Numbered from the stretch's first letter, positions 1 through 8,752 are shown. The stretch is DNA of 64,000 nucleotides from Allorhizobium undicola ORS 992 = ATCC 700741 (GCF_000621665.1 NZ_JHXQ01000001.1:354851-418850); one strand, 5' to 3'. Numbers and translations: made by a program. Notes: a model not told the origin generated them from the letters alone.

Positions 1-6
1 AGAAGT

Positions 7-1674
7 ATGACTGACAAACAGGAACTGGTTTTTATCCCGCTTGGCGGCGTTGGTGAGATCGGCATGAACCTCGCCTTGTATGGCTTTGGGTCGCCGAGGC
101 ATCGCGAGTGGATCATGGTCGATTGCGGCGTCACCTTTCCCGGCCCGGACCTTCCGGGCGTGGATCTGGTTCTTCCCGATATTCGCTATGTTCTTTCCCA
201 GCGGAAGAATCTCAAGGCCATCATAATCACCCATGCGCATGAGGACCATTACGGCGGCTTGAACGACCTGTGGCCGGGTCTCAATGTCCCGGTCTATGCA
301 TCGGCCTTTACCTCCGGCATGTTGGAAGCAAAGCGGAATTACGAGGGGAGCCGGTCGGAAATTCCCGTGACGCCATTCAAGCCCGGTGACAAGCTTCACC
401 TTGGCTCGTTTGTCGTGGAAGCGATTGGCGTAAATCACTCCATTCCCGAACCCATGTCTCTGGTCATCCGCACGCCCTTGGGGAACATCGTTCATACCGG
501 CGACTGGAAGATCGACATGGATCCCTCGCTCGGCCCTCTGACGGATGAGGCAGCCTTTCGCGCCCTGGGAGATGAGGGTGTGCTTGCCGTGATGTGCGAC
601 AGCACGAATGCGATGCGCGGCGGCATTTCACCCTCGGAAATTGAAGTTTCGGAAGGTCTGCGCCAGATTATCGAGAATGCGGAAGGGCGAGTGGCGATTA
701 CCACTTTCTCATCCAATGTTGGCCGGATCCGCTCGATTGCCCAGGCCGCGGAGGCGGCGGGACGCGATGTGCTGCTGCTTGGCAGTTCTCTCAAACGTGT
801 GGTTGCGGTGGCCGATGACATCGGCATCATGGAGGGCGTGAAGCCTTTTATTGCCGAGGATGAATACGGCTACATTCCAAGAGACAAGATCGTGGTCATC
901 CTCACAGGAAGCCAGGGCGAACCGAGAGCCGCGCTTGCAAAGCTTTCCCGCGACGAGATGCGCAATGTGGCCTTGGCGAAGGGTGACACTGTGGTCTTTT
1001 CGTCCCGGACTATTCCAGGCAACGAAAAGGCGATCAATGATATAAAGAACGGCCTTATCGAGCAGGGCGTTCATATTGTCACCGATAATGACGCGCTCGT
1101 TCACGTATCAGGACATCCAAGGCGGCGCGAATTGCTGCAAATGTATGAATGGACTCGCCCTCAGGTGCTGGTGCCCGTTCACGGAGAGGCGGCGCATCTG
1201 ATGGCGCAGCAGGAGCTTGCCCTGCAAGCGGGGATCGGACAGGTGCCGCGTGTTCGCAATGGTGAAGTCTTGCGGCTGGCGCCCGGGCCAGCGGAAGTTA
1301 TCGATGAAGTGCCGCATGGACGTATTTTCAAAGACGGCAAGCTCATTGGTGACTTTGACGAAATGGGGATTGGCGAGCGACGCAAGCTTGCCTTTGTCGG
1401 CCATGTTTCGGTGCATGTGTTGATTGATGAACGCTATGACTTCCGGGGCGACCCGGAGGTTGTCGCGGTGGGCCTGCCGCAGCAGGATGAAGAGGGCGAC
1501 GATATGGAGGATATTCTCTATGACGCCGTGCTTGGTGCTGTTGAGAGTATTCCGCGGGTACGGCGCAAGGATCTGGATGGTCTTCGTGAAAGCATTCGCC
1601 GCGCCGTGCGTTCGACGGCCAATGAATGTTGGGGTAAGAAGCCGGTTGTGACGGTTTTTGTCAGCAAGGTATGA
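7..1674 (+). CDS. rnj: Ribonuclease J
   Basis: A 555-residue metallo-beta-lactamase/beta-CASP ribonuclease. RNase J acts in the cytoplasm as a 5'-to-3' exonuclease and endonuclease in rRNA 5' maturation and mRNA decay. The zinc-binding motif HAHEDH is at residues 76-81, followed by HTGDWK near 164 and the beta-CASP SGHPRR motif near 367. A C-terminal domain follows, as in the family, and the length is normal for RNase J. ATG start at 7, so only six bases of upstream sequence are visible. Many alphaproteobacteria carry RNase J together with RNase E, and both are in this window. A GC-rich hairpin follows the stop. The call rests on motifs and length. Confidence 0.95.
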   Translation: MTDKQELVFIPLGGVGEIGMNLALYGFGSPRHREWIMVDCGVTFPGPDLPGVDLVLPDIRYVLSQRKNLKAIIITHAHEDHYGGLNDLWPGLNVPVYASAFTSGMLEAKRNYEGSRSEIPVTPFKPGDKLHLGSFVVEAIGVNHSIPEPMSLVIRTPLGNIVHTGDWKIDMDPSLGPLTDEAAFRALGDEGVLAVMCDSTNAMRGGISPSEIEVSEGLRQIIENAEGRVAITTFSSNVGRIRSIAQAAEAAGRDVLLLGSSLKRVVAVADDIGIMEGVKPFIAEDEYGYIPRDKIVVILTGSQGEPRAALAKLSRDEMRNVALAKGDTVVFSSRTIPGNEKAINDIKNGLIEQGVHIVTDNDALVHVSGHPRRRELLQMYEWTRPQVLVPVHGEAAHLMAQQELALQAGIGQVPRVRNGEVLRLAPGPAEVIDEVPHGRIFKDGKLIGDFDEMGIGERRKLAFVGHVSVHVLIDERYDFRGDPEVVAVGLPQQDEEGDDMEDILYDAVLGAVESIPRVRRKDLDGLRESIRRAVRSTANECWGKKPVVTVFVSKV

Positions 1675-1707
1675 TTGAATATCCTTGAGCTGCAAGCTAG
1701 AAAATTT

Positions 1708-1736
1708 CCGGAAGGAGGCGCAGTGCCTCCTTCCGG
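1708..1736 (+). terminator. Perfect 12-bp GC-rich hairpin after rnj
   Basis: The arms at 1708-1719 and 1725-1736 are perfectly complementary with a 5-nt loop. It lies 33 nt after the rnj stop and about 38 nt before mce. There is no following T-run, so it may be a weak terminator or an mRNA-stabilising or attenuating stem. The left arm contains a Shine-Dalgarno-like AAGGAGG and the right arm its complement. Confidence 0.5.
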
Positions 1737-1773
1737 TATTGTCGTCATGTTTGCATAAAAGGAGAGGTGTCCA

Positions 1774-2178
1774 ATGCTTGGCCGGATCAATCATATTGCC
1801 ATCGCCGTGCCTGATATTGCGCTTGCGGCGAGGGTCTATGCCGAAACATTGGGTGCGCGGGTATCACCCCCGCAGGCTCTTCCCGAGCACGGGGTTACGG
1901 TTGTTTTTGTTGAATTGCCGAACACCAAGGTAGAGCTTCTGGAACCGCTCGGTGAAGCTTCGCCGATCAAGGCTTTCCTCGAAAAGGCACCAGGCGGGGG
2001 AATGCATCACATCTGTTACGAAGTGGATGACATTCTTGCTGCGAGAGATCTGTTGACCGGCAAGGGTGCCCGCGTGCTGGGGAATGGTGAACCGAAGACA
2101 GGCGCCCACGGCAAGCCCGTTCTTTTCCTGCATCCGAAGGACTTCATGGGCACGCTCATCGAGCTTGAGCAGGTGTGA
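1774..2178 (+). CDS. mce: Methylmalonyl-CoA epimerase
   Basis: A 134-residue VOC-superfamily protein of the usual family length. It interconverts (R)- and (S)-methylmalonyl-CoA in the propionyl-CoA to succinyl-CoA route, in the cytoplasm. Two VOC repeats are visible. Metal ligands expected for the family are present: His7 in INHIAIAVPD, a His in the GGMHHICYEV segment, and Glu in the C-terminal TLIELEQ. The start ATG is preceded by AGGAGAGG. It is co-directional with rnj and a DUF1467 gene, a common order in the Hyphomicrobiales. No methylmalonyl-CoA mutase is in the window. Confidence 0.93.
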   Translation: MLGRINHIAIAVPDIALAARVYAETLGARVSPPQALPEHGVTVVFVELPNTKVELLEPLGEASPIKAFLEKAPGGGMHHICYEVDDILAARDLLTGKGARVLGNGEPKTGAHGKPVLFLHPKDFMGTLIELEQV

Positions 2179-2332
2179 AGGAGCGGTCAAGGGGGCCGCA
2201 CCTTCTCCCGAATGCCCCGATAAGCCTTTTCCCTTTTATAAGGACCATGTTTTACTGCTATAAAACGCAAGCCGCGATACTGCCTGACGGCGGCCGGAAA
2301 ATGTATCCGTCGGTTTGAACTGGGAGGGAAGC

Positions 2333-2602
2333 ATGTCCTGGCTTACGGGTGCCGCAATCTATTTTATCGTCTGGTGGGTGACGATTTTCGCCGTGCTGCC
2401 TTTTGGGGTTCGCACGCAGGATGATGCACGAGAACTCGTTCCCGGTACGATTGGCAGTGCGCCAGCCCGTTTTCGTTTCCTGCGGGTCATGGCGATCAAT
2501 ACGCTGGTATCTGCGACGATATTTTTCGGCTGGAACTTTGCTTCAAGCTATTTTGGCATAAGTTTCGAGGATTTGCCGCATATCATGCCGGACTTGCGAT
2601 AG
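2333..2602 (+). CDS. DUF1467 family small membrane protein
   Basis: An 89-residue inner-membrane protein with two predicted transmembrane segments, one starting near residue 5 and one around 55-75. They flank a short loop that carries the conserved-looking PFGVRTQDDA stretch. The family is DUF1467, whose function is unknown. I chose the ATG at 2333 because GGGAGG lies about 5 nt upstream; an in-frame TTG at 2315 is less likely. The gene sits between mce and proS, as in related genomes. Its long downstream gap holds a candidate minus-strand RNA. Confidence 0.8.
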   Translation: MSWLTGAAIYFIVWWVTIFAVLPFGVRTQDDARELVPGTIGSAPARFRFLRVMAINTLVSATIFFGWNFASSYFGISFEDLPHIMPDLR

Positions 2603-2659
2603 GGATCGCCACTGCTGACCGGCGCTTTCGCCGTGTGCAGATTCACCCGAATATAGTGC

Positions 2660-2815
2660 AAAAAAAAACAAGGTCCGAAGACCTTGTTATATAAGCATCG
2701 CGTGATCTTTAACCATTGCTGGGGCTGCGAACTGGCGCGCCTAAGATCTGATCCTCCCAAGACTTTACCGCGAGACCGGCAGAAATTTAAGCTCTCTGCC
2801 TCTTTTGTGAGCTGA
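2660..2815 (-). ncRNA. Candidate minus-strand small RNA, possibly alpha-r9 family
   Basis: On the minus strand an intrinsic terminator is complete: a 9-bp stem (2680-2688 pairing with 2667-2675), a TTCG loop, and a run of T encoded by the A-tract at 2660-2668. The flanking genes both run on the plus strand, so this terminator belongs to neither. A 6-bp hairpin (2795-2800 with 2778-2783) would lie near the RNA 5' end, and an AT-rich promoter-like stretch lies upstream of about 2815. From memory, the Sinorhizobium alpha-r9 RNA Smr9C lies next to proS, which fits the position, but I could not compare sequences. The 5' end is a guess. Confidence 0.5.
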
Positions 2816-2987
2816 AATTAGCCTAACATTTCCGCTTTGTCATCTAAAATTTTGCAAATTTGTTACAGCCTGTGAAAAAACTGTTCCGTGACAGAAAACG
2901 GCTTTCGGCTGTCTTTTTTTTGACATTCTTCTGCTTCGGGCACAGGCCTTCGCCGTGGTGCCGAGCAGCTGCCAGGGCTGGTATCTG

Positions 2988-3180
2988 AGCGCTTCTCGAT
3001 CTGATTGTACTACAGCGCCGTGCGTTTTAACAAACGCACAAAGGACGCTGTGACACTTTAAATCTGCTGCATAATTTTCACCTTAAATCGATTCCGATTT
3101 AAGGAATTATGCAGTAAGTTCTTGTTTTAACGCATGTCGTCATCGCAAAACCGTTTCACACTTTTGCGCGACATGCTCTC
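2988..3180. repeat. Mosaic palindromic repeat (modules A, B, D)
   Basis: Module A (3012-3051) is an imperfect inverted repeat built on GCGCCGTGCGTTT. Module B (3055-3117) is built around a TTAAATCG/CGATTTAA palindrome and ends in GCAGTAA. Module D (3121-3178) starts CTTGTTTTAACGCATGTC and ends GCGCGACATGCT. The same modules recur near 8.2-8.7, 12.3-12.7, 14.6-14.75 and 51.4 kb. They resemble the short palindromic Bru-RS repeats described in Brucella; that equivalence is an inference. Confidence 0.75.
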
Positions 3181-3293
3181 GCGCATTGTGCGGGTTTTCT
3201 TCGGCGGCGGAACGGGCTAGAAGGCTCGGATATGACACATTGAAGAGGCTGATTCCGCCTGCGGCGCGGCAGCCATAAAATACGGAAACCGGT

Positions 3294-4616
3294 ATGCGCC
3301 TGTCTCGCACCTTCATGCCTATTCTCAAGGAAAACCCCAAGGAGGCGGAAATCGTCTCGCATCGGCTGATGCTGCGCACGGGCATGATCCGTCAGCAATC
3401 GCAGGGTATCTATTCCTGGCTGCCGCTGGGCAAGCGCGTTCTGGACAAGGTGAATGCCATTATTCGCGAAGAGCAGAACCGTGCGGGTGCGATCGAGCTT
3501 TTGATGCCGACCTTGCAATCGGCCGAGCTTTGGCAGGAAAGTGGCCGCTATGACGCCTATGGCAAGGAAATGCTGCGCATCAAGGACCGTCAGGACCGGC
3601 CGATGCTCTATGGTCCGACCAATGAGGAAATGGTTACGGATATTTTCCGGTCCTATGTGAAGTCCTATAAGAGCCTGCCGCTCAATCTCTATCACATTCA
3701 ATTGAAGTTCCGCGACGAGATCAGGCCGCGATTCGGCACGATGCGCTCGCGCGAGTTCTTGATGAAGGATGCCTATTCCTTCGATTTGACCAAGGAAGGT
3801 GCGGTCCACTCCTATAACAAGATGTTTGCCGCCTATCTGCGCACGTTTGACCGGCTTGGCTTGCGCGCTATTCCGATGCGGGCCGATACGGGTCCGATTG
3901 GCGGCAATCACAGCCACGAATTCATTATTCTGGCGGATACGGGCGAGTCGGAAGTTTTCTGCCACAAGAGCTTTCTGGACCGGTCCATTCCGTCGGCGGA
4001 TACCGATTTCGACGATGTCGCCGGTTTGCAGGCAATCTTCGACGATTGGACCGCAGACTACGCCGCCACCTCGGAAATGCATGACGAGGCTGTCTACAAC
4101 GCCATGCCCGAAGGCGAGCGGATCAGCGCGCGCGGCATCGAGGTGGGGCACATCTTCTATTTCGGCACCAAATATTCCGAGCCGATGGGTGCGAAGGTGC
4201 AGGGGCCGGACGGCAAGGAACATCTTGTCCACATGGGCTCTTACGGGATTGGGCCGACGCGCCTTGTTCCGGCCATTATCGAAGCCTCCCATGATGAAAA
4301 CGGCATCATCTGGCCGGAATCGGTCGCTCCCTTCGATGCCGTCATCATCAATATGAAGGCTGGTGACGAAGCCTGCGACAGGGCCTCGGAAGCGATCTAT
4401 GCAGCCCTTTCCAAGGCTGGCAAGGATGTGCTGCTGGACGACACCGACGATCGTGCCGGGACGAAATTCGCCACGGCAGATCTCATCGGTGTTCCGGTGC
4501 AGGTGATCGTCGGGCCGCGTGGCATTGCCAATGGTGAGGTGGAGCTGAAATTCCGCCGCAGCGGTGCGCGCGAGACAATGACCATGGAAGCCGCGCTGAA
4601 CCGACTGGTCGGTTGA
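3294..4616 (+). CDS. proS: Prolyl-tRNA synthetase (short, INS-less type)
   Basis: A 440-residue class II synthetase that charges tRNA-Pro in the cytoplasm. Class II motif 2 is seen around [12 protein letters not shown] and motif 3 near GIGPTRL, followed by an anticodon-binding domain in the last 100 residues. Enterobacterial ProRS is about 570 residues because of an inserted editing domain. This protein lacks that insertion, which is typical of alphaproteobacteria and implies that Ala-tRNA-Pro must be cleared by a separate enzyme not seen here. ATG at 3294. lolC follows 4-20 nt downstream, which suggests co-transcription. Confidence 0.96.
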   Translation: MRLSRTFMPILKENPKEAEIVSHRLMLRTGMIRQQSQGIYSWLPLGKRVLDKVNAIIREEQNRAGAIELLMPTLQSAELWQESGRYDAYGKEMLRIKDRQDRPMLYGPTNEEMVTDIFRSYVKSYKSLPLNLYHIQLKFRDEIRPRFGTMRSREFLMKDAYSFDLTKEGAVHSYNKMFAAYLRTFDRLGLRAIPMRADTGPIGGNHSHEFIILADTGESEVFCHKSFLDRSIPSADTDFDDVAGLQAIFDDWTADYAATSEMHDEAVYNAMPEGERISARGIEVGHIFYFGTKYSEPMGAKVQGPDGKEHLVHMGSYGIGPTRLVPAIIEASHDENGIIWPESVAPFDAVIINMKAGDEACDRASEAIYAALSKAGKDVLLDDTDDRAGTKFATADLIGVPVQVIVGPRGIANGEVELKFRRSGARETMTMEAALNRLVG

Positions 4617-4635
4617 GCGTTTGCAGGAGGCAAGA

Positions 4636-5943
4636 GTGAGCAGCGAAACGGGTACCGCAGGCGCCATGCAGGGTGAAATTCTTGCCAGCGCCAAGCCTTT
4701 CAGCGCCTTCGAGCGCATGGTTGCCTGGCGCTACCTGCGGGCGCGGCGCAAGGAGGCCGTGATCTCGGTGATTGCGGGTTTTTCCTTCGTGGGCATCATG
4801 CTCGGCGTCGCGACCCTCATCATCGTCATGGCGGTGATGAACGGTTTTCGCACCGAACTCATCTCGCGCATTCTGGGCATCAATGGTCACATGATCGTGC
4901 AGCCTGTGGACAAACCCTTCGACGATTATGTGGAACTTACGAAAAAGCTTGGCTCGGTGCAGGGTGTGACCATGGCTTTGCCGCTGGTGGAGGGGCAGAC
5001 GCTTGCCTCCGGCAAGGGCGGGGCTGGAACGGGCGCCCTGGTGCGGGGCGTTCGGGCCGATGACCTCATGAAGCTCAAGGAAGTCTCCGGCAATATCAAG
5101 AGTGGCGACATGGTCGGCTTCACGTCCGGGCAGGGCGTGCTGGTTGGCAGCCGCATGGCCAATGATCTTGGCCTGCAAGCCGGCGATACGATCACGCTGG
5201 TTTCCCCGGAAGGTGACGTGACGCCGATGGGCGTCAATCCTCGGGTGAAATCCTACAAGATCTCCGGAACCTTCGAGATCGGCATGTCGGAATATGATGC
5301 CTCTATCATCTATATGCCGCTTGAGGAGGCTCAGCTTTATTTCAACGCCGAGGGACTGGTGCAGTCCATCGAGCTGTTTGTCTCGAATCCCGATGACATC
5401 GATGCGTTGCGGCCAAAGGTAGAGGATGCGGCAGGACGGCAGATTTTCATCAGTGACTGGCGTCAGCGGAACCAGACATTCTTCTCGGCCTTGCAGGTGG
5501 AGCGGAATGTGATGTTCATGATTCTCACGCTGATCGTTCTGGTCGCGGCGCTGAACATCATTTCCGGCCTGATCATGCTGGTGAAGGACAAGAGCAGCGA
5601 CATCGCCATCCTCAAGACAATGGGGGCAAGTTCGGGCTCGGTCCTGCGCATTTTCTTCATGACCGGCGCAGCCATTGGTATTGCGGGGACGCTGGCAGGG
5701 GTAACGCTTGGGGTTATCGTCTGTCTCAATATCGAATCGATCCGCAGCTTTTTCTCGTGGGTTTCCGGGACAGTTCTGTTCGATCCGCAGCTTTATTTCC
5801 TGAGCAAGCTGCCTGCGGATATGAGCTGGGGTGAAACGACCTCCGTCATCATCATGTCACTGGTGCTTTCTTTCCTGGCAACGATCTTTCCCGCCTGGCG
5901 TGCTGCGCGGCTCGATCCGGTACAGGCACTCCGTTACGAATGA
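4636..5943 (+). CDS. lolC: Lipoprotein-releasing ABC transporter permease (LolC/LolE family)
   Basis: A 435-residue inner-membrane permease of the Lol system, which extracts lipoproteins from the inner membrane for delivery to the outer membrane. It has an N-terminal transmembrane segment (about residues 40-65), a large periplasmic domain, and three C-terminal membrane segments with the FtsX-like region (about 285-430). The start is set at GTG 4636 because AGGAGG ends 5 nt before it; the in-frame TTG at 4621 lacks such a site. Only one permease gene accompanies lolD, so the transporter is probably a homodimer, as in many alphaproteobacteria. Confidence 0.92.
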   Translation: MSSETGTAGAMQGEILASAKPFSAFERMVAWRYLRARRKEAVISVIAGFSFVGIMLGVATLIIVMAVMNGFRTELISRILGINGHMIVQPVDKPFDDYVELTKKLGSVQGVTMALPLVEGQTLASGKGGAGTGALVRGVRADDLMKLKEVSGNIKSGDMVGFTSGQGVLVGSRMANDLGLQAGDTITLVSPEGDVTPMGVNPRVKSYKISGTFEIGMSEYDASIIYMPLEEAQLYFNAEGLVQSIELFVSNPDDIDALRPKVEDAAGRQIFISDWRQRNQTFFSALQVERNVMFMILTLIVLVAALNIISGLIMLVKDKSSDIAILKTMGASSGSVLRIFFMTGAAIGIAGTLAGVTLGVIVCLNIESIRSFFSWVSGTVLFDPQLYFLSKLPADMSWGETTSVIIMSLVLSFLATIFPAWRAARLDPVQALRYE

Positions 5944-6011
5944 GGACATGCGCGGCCTGACTTGCGAAAAGGCGGTCAGGACAAATCACGCAATCAAACC
6001 AGAGCGAATTG

Positions 6012-6701
6012 ATGGGAAAAAAGCCTGTTCTCGAAATTTCCGGCGTTGACCGCACCTATGGGCAGGGTGAGACGCTGTTGACCATTCTGAAAAATGCGGG
6101 ACTCAAGCTCTATGAAGGCGAGACCGTGGCGCTTGTGGCCCCGTCCGGCACGGGCAAATCGACATTGCTGCATATTGCCGGATTGCTGGAACATCCAAGC
6201 GCCGGGCAGGTGACGATTGGCGGGCAGGAATGCACGGCCCTTTCCGAAGATGGACGAACCGCCATGCGGCGCAGCCATATTGGCTTCGTCTATCAGTTCC
6301 ACCATCTTCTGCCCGAGTTTTCCGCACTGGAAAACATCATGATGCCGCAGATGATTGCCGGCCTGACCATTCCCGAAGCACGCGAACGCGCCAAGGCCCT
6401 GCTGGATTATATGCGGATCGGTCATCGCGCCGATCACCGTCCGGCCGAGCTTTCGGGTGGGGAGCAGCAGCGCGTGGCGATTGCGCGCGCTGTTGCCAAT
6501 GCGCCGCTTCTGCTGCTGGCCGACGAGCCGACGGGAAATCTCGATCCCGAAACAGCCGCTTATGTATTTTCGGCGCTGGAGGCACTGGTGCGGCAATCAG
6601 GTCTTGCCGCTTTGATCGCCACCCATAACCATGAGCTTGCCCAACGCATGGATCGCTGCGTCACCATCGTCGATGGGCAGGTCGTGGATATGGCGATTTG
6701 A
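6012..6701 (+). CDS. lolD: Lipoprotein-releasing ABC transporter ATPase LolD
   Basis: A 229-residue ABC ATPase that powers the LolC-type permease encoded just upstream. Walker A reads APSGTGKST, with Ala instead of the usual first Gly. The Q-loop is near [13 protein letters not shown], the signature is LSGGEQQR, Walker B is [12 protein letters not shown], and the H-loop His is in ATHNHEL. The ATG at 6012 is preferred over the overlapping TTG at 6009. The two lol genes are separated by 68 nt. Confidence 0.95.
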   Translation: MGKKPVLEISGVDRTYGQGETLLTILKNAGLKLYEGETVALVAPSGTGKSTLLHIAGLLEHPSAGQVTIGGQECTALSEDGRTAMRRSHIGFVYQFHHLLPEFSALENIMMPQMIAGLTIPEARERAKALLDYMRIGHRADHRPAELSGGEQQRVAIARAVANAPLLLLADEPTGNLDPETAAYVFSALEALVRQSGLAALIATHNHELAQRMDRCVTIVDGQVVDMAI

Positions 6702-7065
6702 GAAAGCTCTGATCCGCACGAAGGACGGTGCCTTGTTTTGCTTTCGGTGCGCCGGGCGCGACGAGTGGTCGCAGCCCCGCTGCACTTGCCTGAGCATCTG
6801 CAAAAAAAAGGGTGAGAAACCCCTTGATCGCTCGCGGCGATCACTCTCGAAAATTGCGTAAAAACAAGTGTTTGCCTGGCAAGGCTGCTTGTGGCGCCTG
6901 CTCGTCGCCAATCTTGCGGCCGGGAGGGGTCGTATCCCACGGCCCGTAAAGTGTGGGTCGGAACGGCGTGGCCTTTGAAGAATCGCCGGAATTTGACTTG
7001 AAAAAATCTCCGGCAACGGCTTTTTCAAGCGGCTGCCGTTTCAAAATGCCTTTAAGGGAAAAGTC
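6702..7065. other. 364-bp intergenic region after lolD
   Basis: No supported coding sequence. It holds a terminator-like structure facing leftward (6802-6842). The right half must carry the promoter of the copper genes. I see no repeat module here. Confidence 0.5.
6802..6842 (-). terminator. Orphan intrinsic terminator on the minus strand
   Basis: Read on the minus strand there is a 6-bp GATCGC/GCGATC hairpin (6826-6842), then a 5-bp AAGGG/CCCTT stem, then eight T. No minus-strand gene lies to its right, because the next gene (7066) runs on the plus strand. It may end an undetected small RNA that starts somewhere in 6843-7065. The T-run orientation argues against it being the lolD terminator. 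Confidence 0.45.
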
Positions 7066-7593
7066 ATGAAGCCGATGAAAATGCTCGCTATCACAAGTGC
7101 CTTTCTTATCACGGGCCTGTTGGCGGAAACAGCGAGCGGGCATGAATACAAGCTGGGCAAGCTTGAAATCGATCATCCCTTTGCGCGTGCCATGGTGCCG
7201 GTCGTAAAGGTTGGCGGCGGATACCTTACCATCGTCAACAAGGGCGACGAGCCGGACCGTTTGTTATCGGTCAGCAGCGAGCGCGCAAAGACCGTCCAAC
7301 TGCATGAAATGAAAATGGACGACGGCGTGATGGAAATGAACGAGCAGAAGGATGGCATTGCCATTCCTGCTGGCGCGACCGTCCCGATGCAGCCGAACAG
7401 CGATTATCATATCATGTTCATGAATGTCGCCGCACCCTTCAAAGAGGGAGAAAAGATCAAGGCAACTCTTACCTTCGAAAAGGCGGGCAAGCTTGACGTA
7501 GACTTCATCGTCGGGCCTCTGGCCGCCGGCAGCACGCCCGCCGACGATGGGCATGGCGGCATGGATCATACCCATATGGACCATGGAAAATGA
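7066..7593 (+). CDS. Periplasmic copper chaperone PCu(A)C
   Basis: A 175-residue exported protein of the PCuAC family. The family binds Cu(I) in the periplasm and helps metallate the CuA centre of cytochrome oxidase. A signal peptide is visible (about residues 1-25, ending near ETASG). The Met/His copper site is represented by LHEMKM and the HIMFMN segment. The C-terminus is rich in His, Asp and Met (DHTHMDHGK), a likely extra metal-binding tail. It overlaps the SCO gene by 4 nt (ATGA), so the two are translationally coupled and form one copper-delivery unit. Confidence 0.9.
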   Translation: MKPMKMLAITSAFLITGLLAETASGHEYKLGKLEIDHPFARAMVPVVKVGGGYLTIVNKGDEPDRLLSVSSERAKTVQLHEMKMDDGVMEMNEQKDGIAIPAGATVPMQPNSDYHIMFMNVAAPFKEGEKIKATLTFEKAGKLDVDFIVGPLAAGSTPADDGHGGMDHTHMDHGK

Positions 7594-8183
7594 CGTTCAA
7601 CCGGCTCACAATCTTTACCCTTGCCGTGGCCGGTCTTTTCGTTTCGGCGCTGGTTGGCATCATGATCTGGGTTTCAGCAGATAGCGCCAAGGCCCGTCCA
7701 GGGCCGTTCAACGTCAAGTTTTCGTTGATCGATGATAGCGGCAAGCCTGTCGATGGCGAAATGTTCAAGGGCGCGCCATCCCTGGTCTATTTCGGTTACA
7801 CCAATTGCCCGGAGGTCTGCCCGACGACGCTGTTCGAAATGGCGGATTGGGTAAAGGCGTTCGGCAGCGATGCCGACAGGATGAAGCTTTATTTCTTCAC
7901 CATCGATCCGGAGCGGGACACGCAGGAGATCATGCACGCCTATGTCTCGGCATTCTCGAACCGCATTACCGGGATCACCGGGGCGCCGGAGGAAATGCAA
8001 AAGGTGGTGAACGGCTGGATGGTTCATGCGCAAAAGCAGACCGCCAGCAACGGTGATTACCACATGAACCACACGACCTCATTGCTGATGATCGGCCCGG
8101 ATGGGCGCCTGCGCGGGCTCATCCCGTATAGCGCAGGCCGCGATGTGGCTATATCGATGATCCGAGCCAGCCTGCTGCGTTAA
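7590..8183 (+). CDS. SCO family copper/thiol protein
   Basis: A 197-residue thioredoxin-fold protein anchored by an N-terminal transmembrane helix (about residues 8-30), with its domain in the periplasm. The CxxxC copper/redox motif is in TNCPEVCPTT, near residues 72-76. The distal copper ligand His is in NHTTSLL. SCO/SenC proteins deliver copper to, or reduce, the CuA site of cytochrome c oxidase. The overlap with the PCuAC gene supports a shared role, since the two are known partners in CuA assembly. Confidence 0.93.
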   Translation: MTFNRLTIFTLAVAGLFVSALVGIMIWVSADSAKARPGPFNVKFSLIDDSGKPVDGEMFKGAPSLVYFGYTNCPEVCPTTLFEMADWVKAFGSDADRMKLYFFTIDPERDTQEIMHAYVSAFSNRITGITGAPEEMQKVVNGWMVHAQKQTASNGDYHMNHTTSLLMIGPDGRLRGLIPYSAGRDVAISMIRASLLR

Positions 8184-8239
8184 AGCGCCTCTTGACCGGA
8201 TGAATTCAGACCAGCTCTCTCGAGGATTGAGCGGATTTA

Positions 8240-8274
8240 AGCGCTTGTGCGTTTGATAAAGTGCGCGGCGCTGT
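8240..8274. repeat. Repeat module A (degenerate copy)
   Basis: An imperfect inverted repeat of the GCGC..TGCGTTT/AA.GTGCGCGGCGC type, matching the modules at 3012, 12418, 14650 and 51433. Confidence 0.6.
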
Positions 8275-8308
8275 AAAATACCAAAAAGCAGTGGGCGCCA
8301 AAAAACGG

Positions 8309-8337
8309 TTGACGCACGAACGAAAAAGGAACAAAAT
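8309..8337 (+). promoter_or_regulatory. Candidate promoter of the 28-aa gene
   Basis: TTGACG at 8309-8314 and CAAAAT at 8332-8337 are separated by 17 nt. Transcription would start near 8344, about 20 nt before the small gene's ATG. This is a pattern match only. Confidence 0.4.
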
Positions 8338-8364
8338 AAAAACATAGAGAGACAGGAGAGTGTT

Positions 8365-8451
8365 ATGGCCGACATCATGCAAGACCTCGCCGCATTTGCC
8401 TCCATCGCTGTGTTTATCGCCAGCCTTTCCCTGCTTGCGCTGGCCATGTGA
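8365..8451 (+). CDS. Putative 28-residue hydrophobic membrane peptide
   Basis: A short reading frame whose product begins MADIMQDLAAF and continues as a single hydrophobic helix to the C-terminus. That pattern fits a one-span membrane mini-protein. CAGGAGAG lies about 5 nt before the ATG, and a plausible promoter lies upstream. It sits alone between the SCO gene and dnaE on the same strand. I do not recognise a family. The evidence is the start context and the composition, so it could be fortuitous. Confidence 0.5.
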   Translation: MADIMQDLAAFASIAVFIASLSLLALAM

Positions 8452-8614
8452 CCCTTGAAAGGATCGGGCTTTCTCTTCGGGGCTAGGGCTGTTAAAAGCG
8501 GGGGAGAAGGCTGATTGACCCTTGGGCGTGCTGGACAGGCCGTGGGTATTTAGCAAATAAGGGGATCGGCAGTTTCTTACGGCTTTTCGGATTGAGTAAG
8601 AGGGTGGCCGAGAA

Positions 8615-8718
8615 AGCATGTCGCTCAAAAATGTGAAACGGCTTTGCGATGACGACATGCTTTCAAATAAGAACTTAAAGCACGTTGCTTGAGGCTGGTA
8701 AGCCGCAACATGCGTTAA
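8615..8718. repeat. Repeat modules D and E, inverted relative to 12.3-12.5 kb
   Basis: 8615-8671 is the reverse complement of module D (compare 3121-3178 and 12463-12521). 8675-8718 is close to the reverse complement of 12313-12353, with 20 of 22 bases identical in the core. dnaE is therefore bracketed by inverted copies. Confidence 0.65.
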
Positions 8719-8752
8719 GAGTGTCGAGGCATGATCAGGCAGGGCGAAGACG

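Larger units (their letters stand above)
2603..3293. other. 691-bp intergenic region between DUF1467 and proS
   Basis: No convincing coding sequence. The left part holds the candidate minus-strand RNA. At about 2891-2924 the plus strand has a short imperfect stem followed by eight T, which could terminate a plus-strand transcript. The right part, from about 2988 to 3180, is a mosaic of palindromic repeat modules shared with other intergenic regions of the window. Confidence 0.6.
8184..8752. other. 569-bp intergenic region upstream of dnaE
   Basis: It holds a partial repeat module A (8240-8274), a putative 28-codon gene with promoter and ribosome binding site (8309-8451), and a repeat D/E block (8615-8718) just before dnaE. 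The rest shows nothing I recognise. Confidence 0.6.
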
